This document shows positions 63,301-64,000 of a DNA stretch of 64,000 nucleotides, one piece after another. The notes under the pieces are model-generated. The model saw only the letters and a list, made by a program, of their open reading frames with translations, was not told where the DNA came from and made no database searches. Source of the DNA: Pseudo-nitzschia pungens (taxonomy: Eukaryota; Bacillariophyta; Bacillariophyceae; Bacillariales; Bacillariaceae); assembly GCA_037355855.1 (NCBI GenBank), contig CM074758.1:7599001-7663000 (forward strand), in the 5' to 3' direction. Made by a program: the position numbers and the translations under genes. The stretch's first letter is position 1; each line of letters begins with the position of its first letter.

Positions 63301-64000
63301 CAGGAGGTTTCACGACGGTGGCTTTGGATTTGTCCGGGACCGGGCTCTTGTACGAGTACGGTGATGTTGTGAAAGTCATTCTTCCGAACGATGACAGGCA
63401 GACACGTTCGTGGCTGTACTCGCTAAAATCAATGAATCAGGAATATTTCAAGTTGAAAGATATGATCAACTTGCAGAAAAATACAGGTAATGGATGGGGC
63501 TGGGATGGGTTGTGGGAGGCACTGGGATGGAATCGTTTCGAACAAAATGGCGGCAATGGCGTTCCCATTGAAATGATTGCTCGATACATTGAACAAGCCA
63601 GCATCAGAGATGAGTTTTCCAATAAACTGCAGTGGGTTCACTCTCCCCTTGATCTATCTGTGAAAGGGCCATCTCAGATGTTTGCTCTTCCTCCTTCAAT
63701 TCCAACAGAAAGGATAAGATCCCTCGAACCTGTGTCCCCCCGAATCTATTCGGTTTCTGGGGTCGAGTTGGACCGAGTCTTTCTACTTGTTTCAAAACCT
63801 GACGATCATGCGCGCCATCACGGATATTCTTCAATGAGCGACCCAAATATCACAAAAGTTCATTGCTCTTTCTCTCCTGCCACATTTTTCTTGTTGCCAC
63901 CAAAAGGTGTCAATTTAGTTTGTGTTGCCTCTGGAACAGGAATATCCCCTTTTGTTGGCTTGGTGGATGCAATAAGGTCACGTTCAGGGTCTTACACAAT
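60330..64000 (+). CDS. Indoleamine 2,3-dioxygenase - DEP - DEP - FAD/NADPH reductase fusion, partial at the right edge
   Basis: One uninterrupted frame from ATG 60330 to the window end: 1223 codons and no stop. Residues about 50-235 match the small domain of IDO: EYGFLTREWGF, RIFILLGTLSHLYG and LPNWIEYPLIEVARRL, ending near NWIWK. Two DEP domains follow (about 270-350 with CFVGSQCVDVV and DHDCFYKF; about 456-534 with CFVGKQLIDVL and DRHLFYRF). The IDO large domain resumes at about 611-852: LYPAFGNNHE, the GTTGTQ loop (745-750), PRPQREYIRCL and AHCRKLYSYI, with His842 as the expected proximal haem ligand. A Ser-rich linker (about 858-960) follows. The reductase has GDVVKVILP, the FAD motif PRIYSVSG (1137-1144) and the NADPH motif GTGISPF (1202-1208), as in CPR, sulfite reductase and NOS. 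No flavodoxin/FMN domain is seen. Inference: a cytosolic dioxygenase that reduces its own haem. The C-terminal end is missing. Confidence 0.85.
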   Translation, partial: MNPDDRSPKEGAKEKNNYVDEKMNDHDDPKPRAGLDRSRLRKVLDNLTEVETSLQSVLETHRHGEYGFLTREWGFTAPGGLGGQLKGKYYPWELKLKRCKTFFWPIECYEAMEVGPDFGRPYPDMVKDLPPEAEQLYGNTPLHMYLKEAPRPDVELVEEDYRDYRDAARIFILLGTLSHLYGSSAPDGPKTAELPNWIEYPLIEVARRLQIEPSLSAHFLQQENWIWKSDAEDAVPSDALGLSSVEFRTRPSMDPSKRQSSRISSKRMEHLIVATLLRECECKDRIHRITSYPECFVGSQCVDVVIDNSFTNNREDAVRLLRRINRSYNLFSHVSNDNYELMDHDCFYKFQDEWQTRRFMAISGQLEDSNIDGEGLEYVHDGDDGNGNGNKLTPSVNKNNRSDNNRKSVGLTRNEFWKNAMNSNAISTRSVARLSRTYNNARIVPRKHASMNETVSIIHMMAKVKVKDRRHRLRMYKQCFVGKQLIDVLMEHEAADTRNDCLNLALAINQRMKLFEHVKHHHLLKDRHLFYRFTDSFRTLIEEQAHASTMVDAGGIGPIDFNGRRVSISEKTRVSYIDSSAFDSAAEFVDENLQLSQSDFADPYDALLGVEEETEFALDNITMLYPAFGNNHERINQLVPACMGFALSSLPFDVLDILSVMRNILEAKLSSPHDGDNYEMNRLYDLIYKVAFSVSKCKEEFQQMSTDPKKRTCNSKYVSIKQSQPLSNGVLVRSTKDGKPEPRKGTTGTQFPYFHLLDWLLGRHQFKNDGQGTDVGLVAAVGSIDDTFPRPQREYIRCLTKLDEFSSLRGFLEVITPSTELLTSYNHLIECYAGEGGVLQAHCRKLYSYIHNNVQSSTSGTNHLASSEEQYPDSSESTENSNSGCPMSMGQPKSPKRSSSGCPMSMDHTESGKIKTSGSPMSVSSEKQSRESAHSRKLKLSSNDSSNAIDNHHFALTMFKHMRMAAEDRWKLRLPPLMNEVTKIIYSTSESGGFTTVALDLSGTGLLYEYGDVVKVILPNDDRQTRSWLYSLKSMNQEYFKLKDMINLQKNTGNGWGWDGLWEALGWNRFEQNGGNGVPIEMIARYIEQASIRDEFSNKLQWVHSPLDLSVKGPSQMFALPPSIPTERIRSLEPVSPRIYSVSGVELDRVFLLVSKPDDHARHHGYSSMSDPNITKVHCSFSPATFFLLPPKGVNLVCVASGTGISPFVGLVDAIRSRSGSYT

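Overview
The window is nuclear DNA of a eukaryote, most likely a diatom or another photosynthetic stramenopile. The evidence is short GT-AG introns (about 70 to 170 bp), plant- and algal-type gene content (tocopherol-cyclase-like protein, MATE transporter), and a MATE N-terminus with a signal peptide followed by a diatom-type plastid motif (NAFVP). There are nine host genes and one large nest of non-LTR retrotransposons.

Left flank, 1-9691: two minus-strand genes. The first (352-3471) encodes a repeat-built protein with WASHC3-like repeats, WH2-like LKKT actin-binding motifs and a C-terminal CaaX box. The second (4602-7226, one intron) is a plastid-type MATE/DinF transporter. About 2.4 kb of non-coding DNA follows.

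Retrotransposon nest, 9711-43080: a single 19-bp target-site duplication (9692-9710 and 43081-43099) flanks the whole block. It contains a full-length plus-strand element A (9711-24667) joined head to tail to a 5'-truncated copy B (from 24668). B is split by a full-length, apparently intact minus-strand element E (24864-36648, own 17-bp duplication). A is broken by an ORF-less derivative C (17495-19429) and by a short minus-strand 3' fragment D (23751-24073). ORF2 encodes APE endonuclease, reverse transcriptase, RNase H and a CCHC-type finger. ORF1 is unrecognised and overlaps ORF2 by 80 nt. Tails are (ATT)n.

Right flank, 43100-64000: SMC5 (five exons), a repeat-rich spacer with a 12-bp minisatellite, a 71-bp remnant LINE tail and two hairpin repeats, a polyamine-oxidase-like flavoenzyme, the TFIIH subunit p34/TFB4, a convergent tocopherol-cyclase-like gene, a divergent prolyl 4-hydroxylase, and a partial gene running off the right edge. 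The last encodes an indoleamine 2,3-dioxygenase whose two halves are separated by two DEP domains and which is followed by a CPR/NOS-like FAD-NADPH reductase. It is the most novel item here: a candidate self-reducing tryptophan or indoleamine dioxygenase. The host genes are unrelated housekeeping or metabolic genes, not an operon. All domain calls come from reading motifs by eye; no database search was run.
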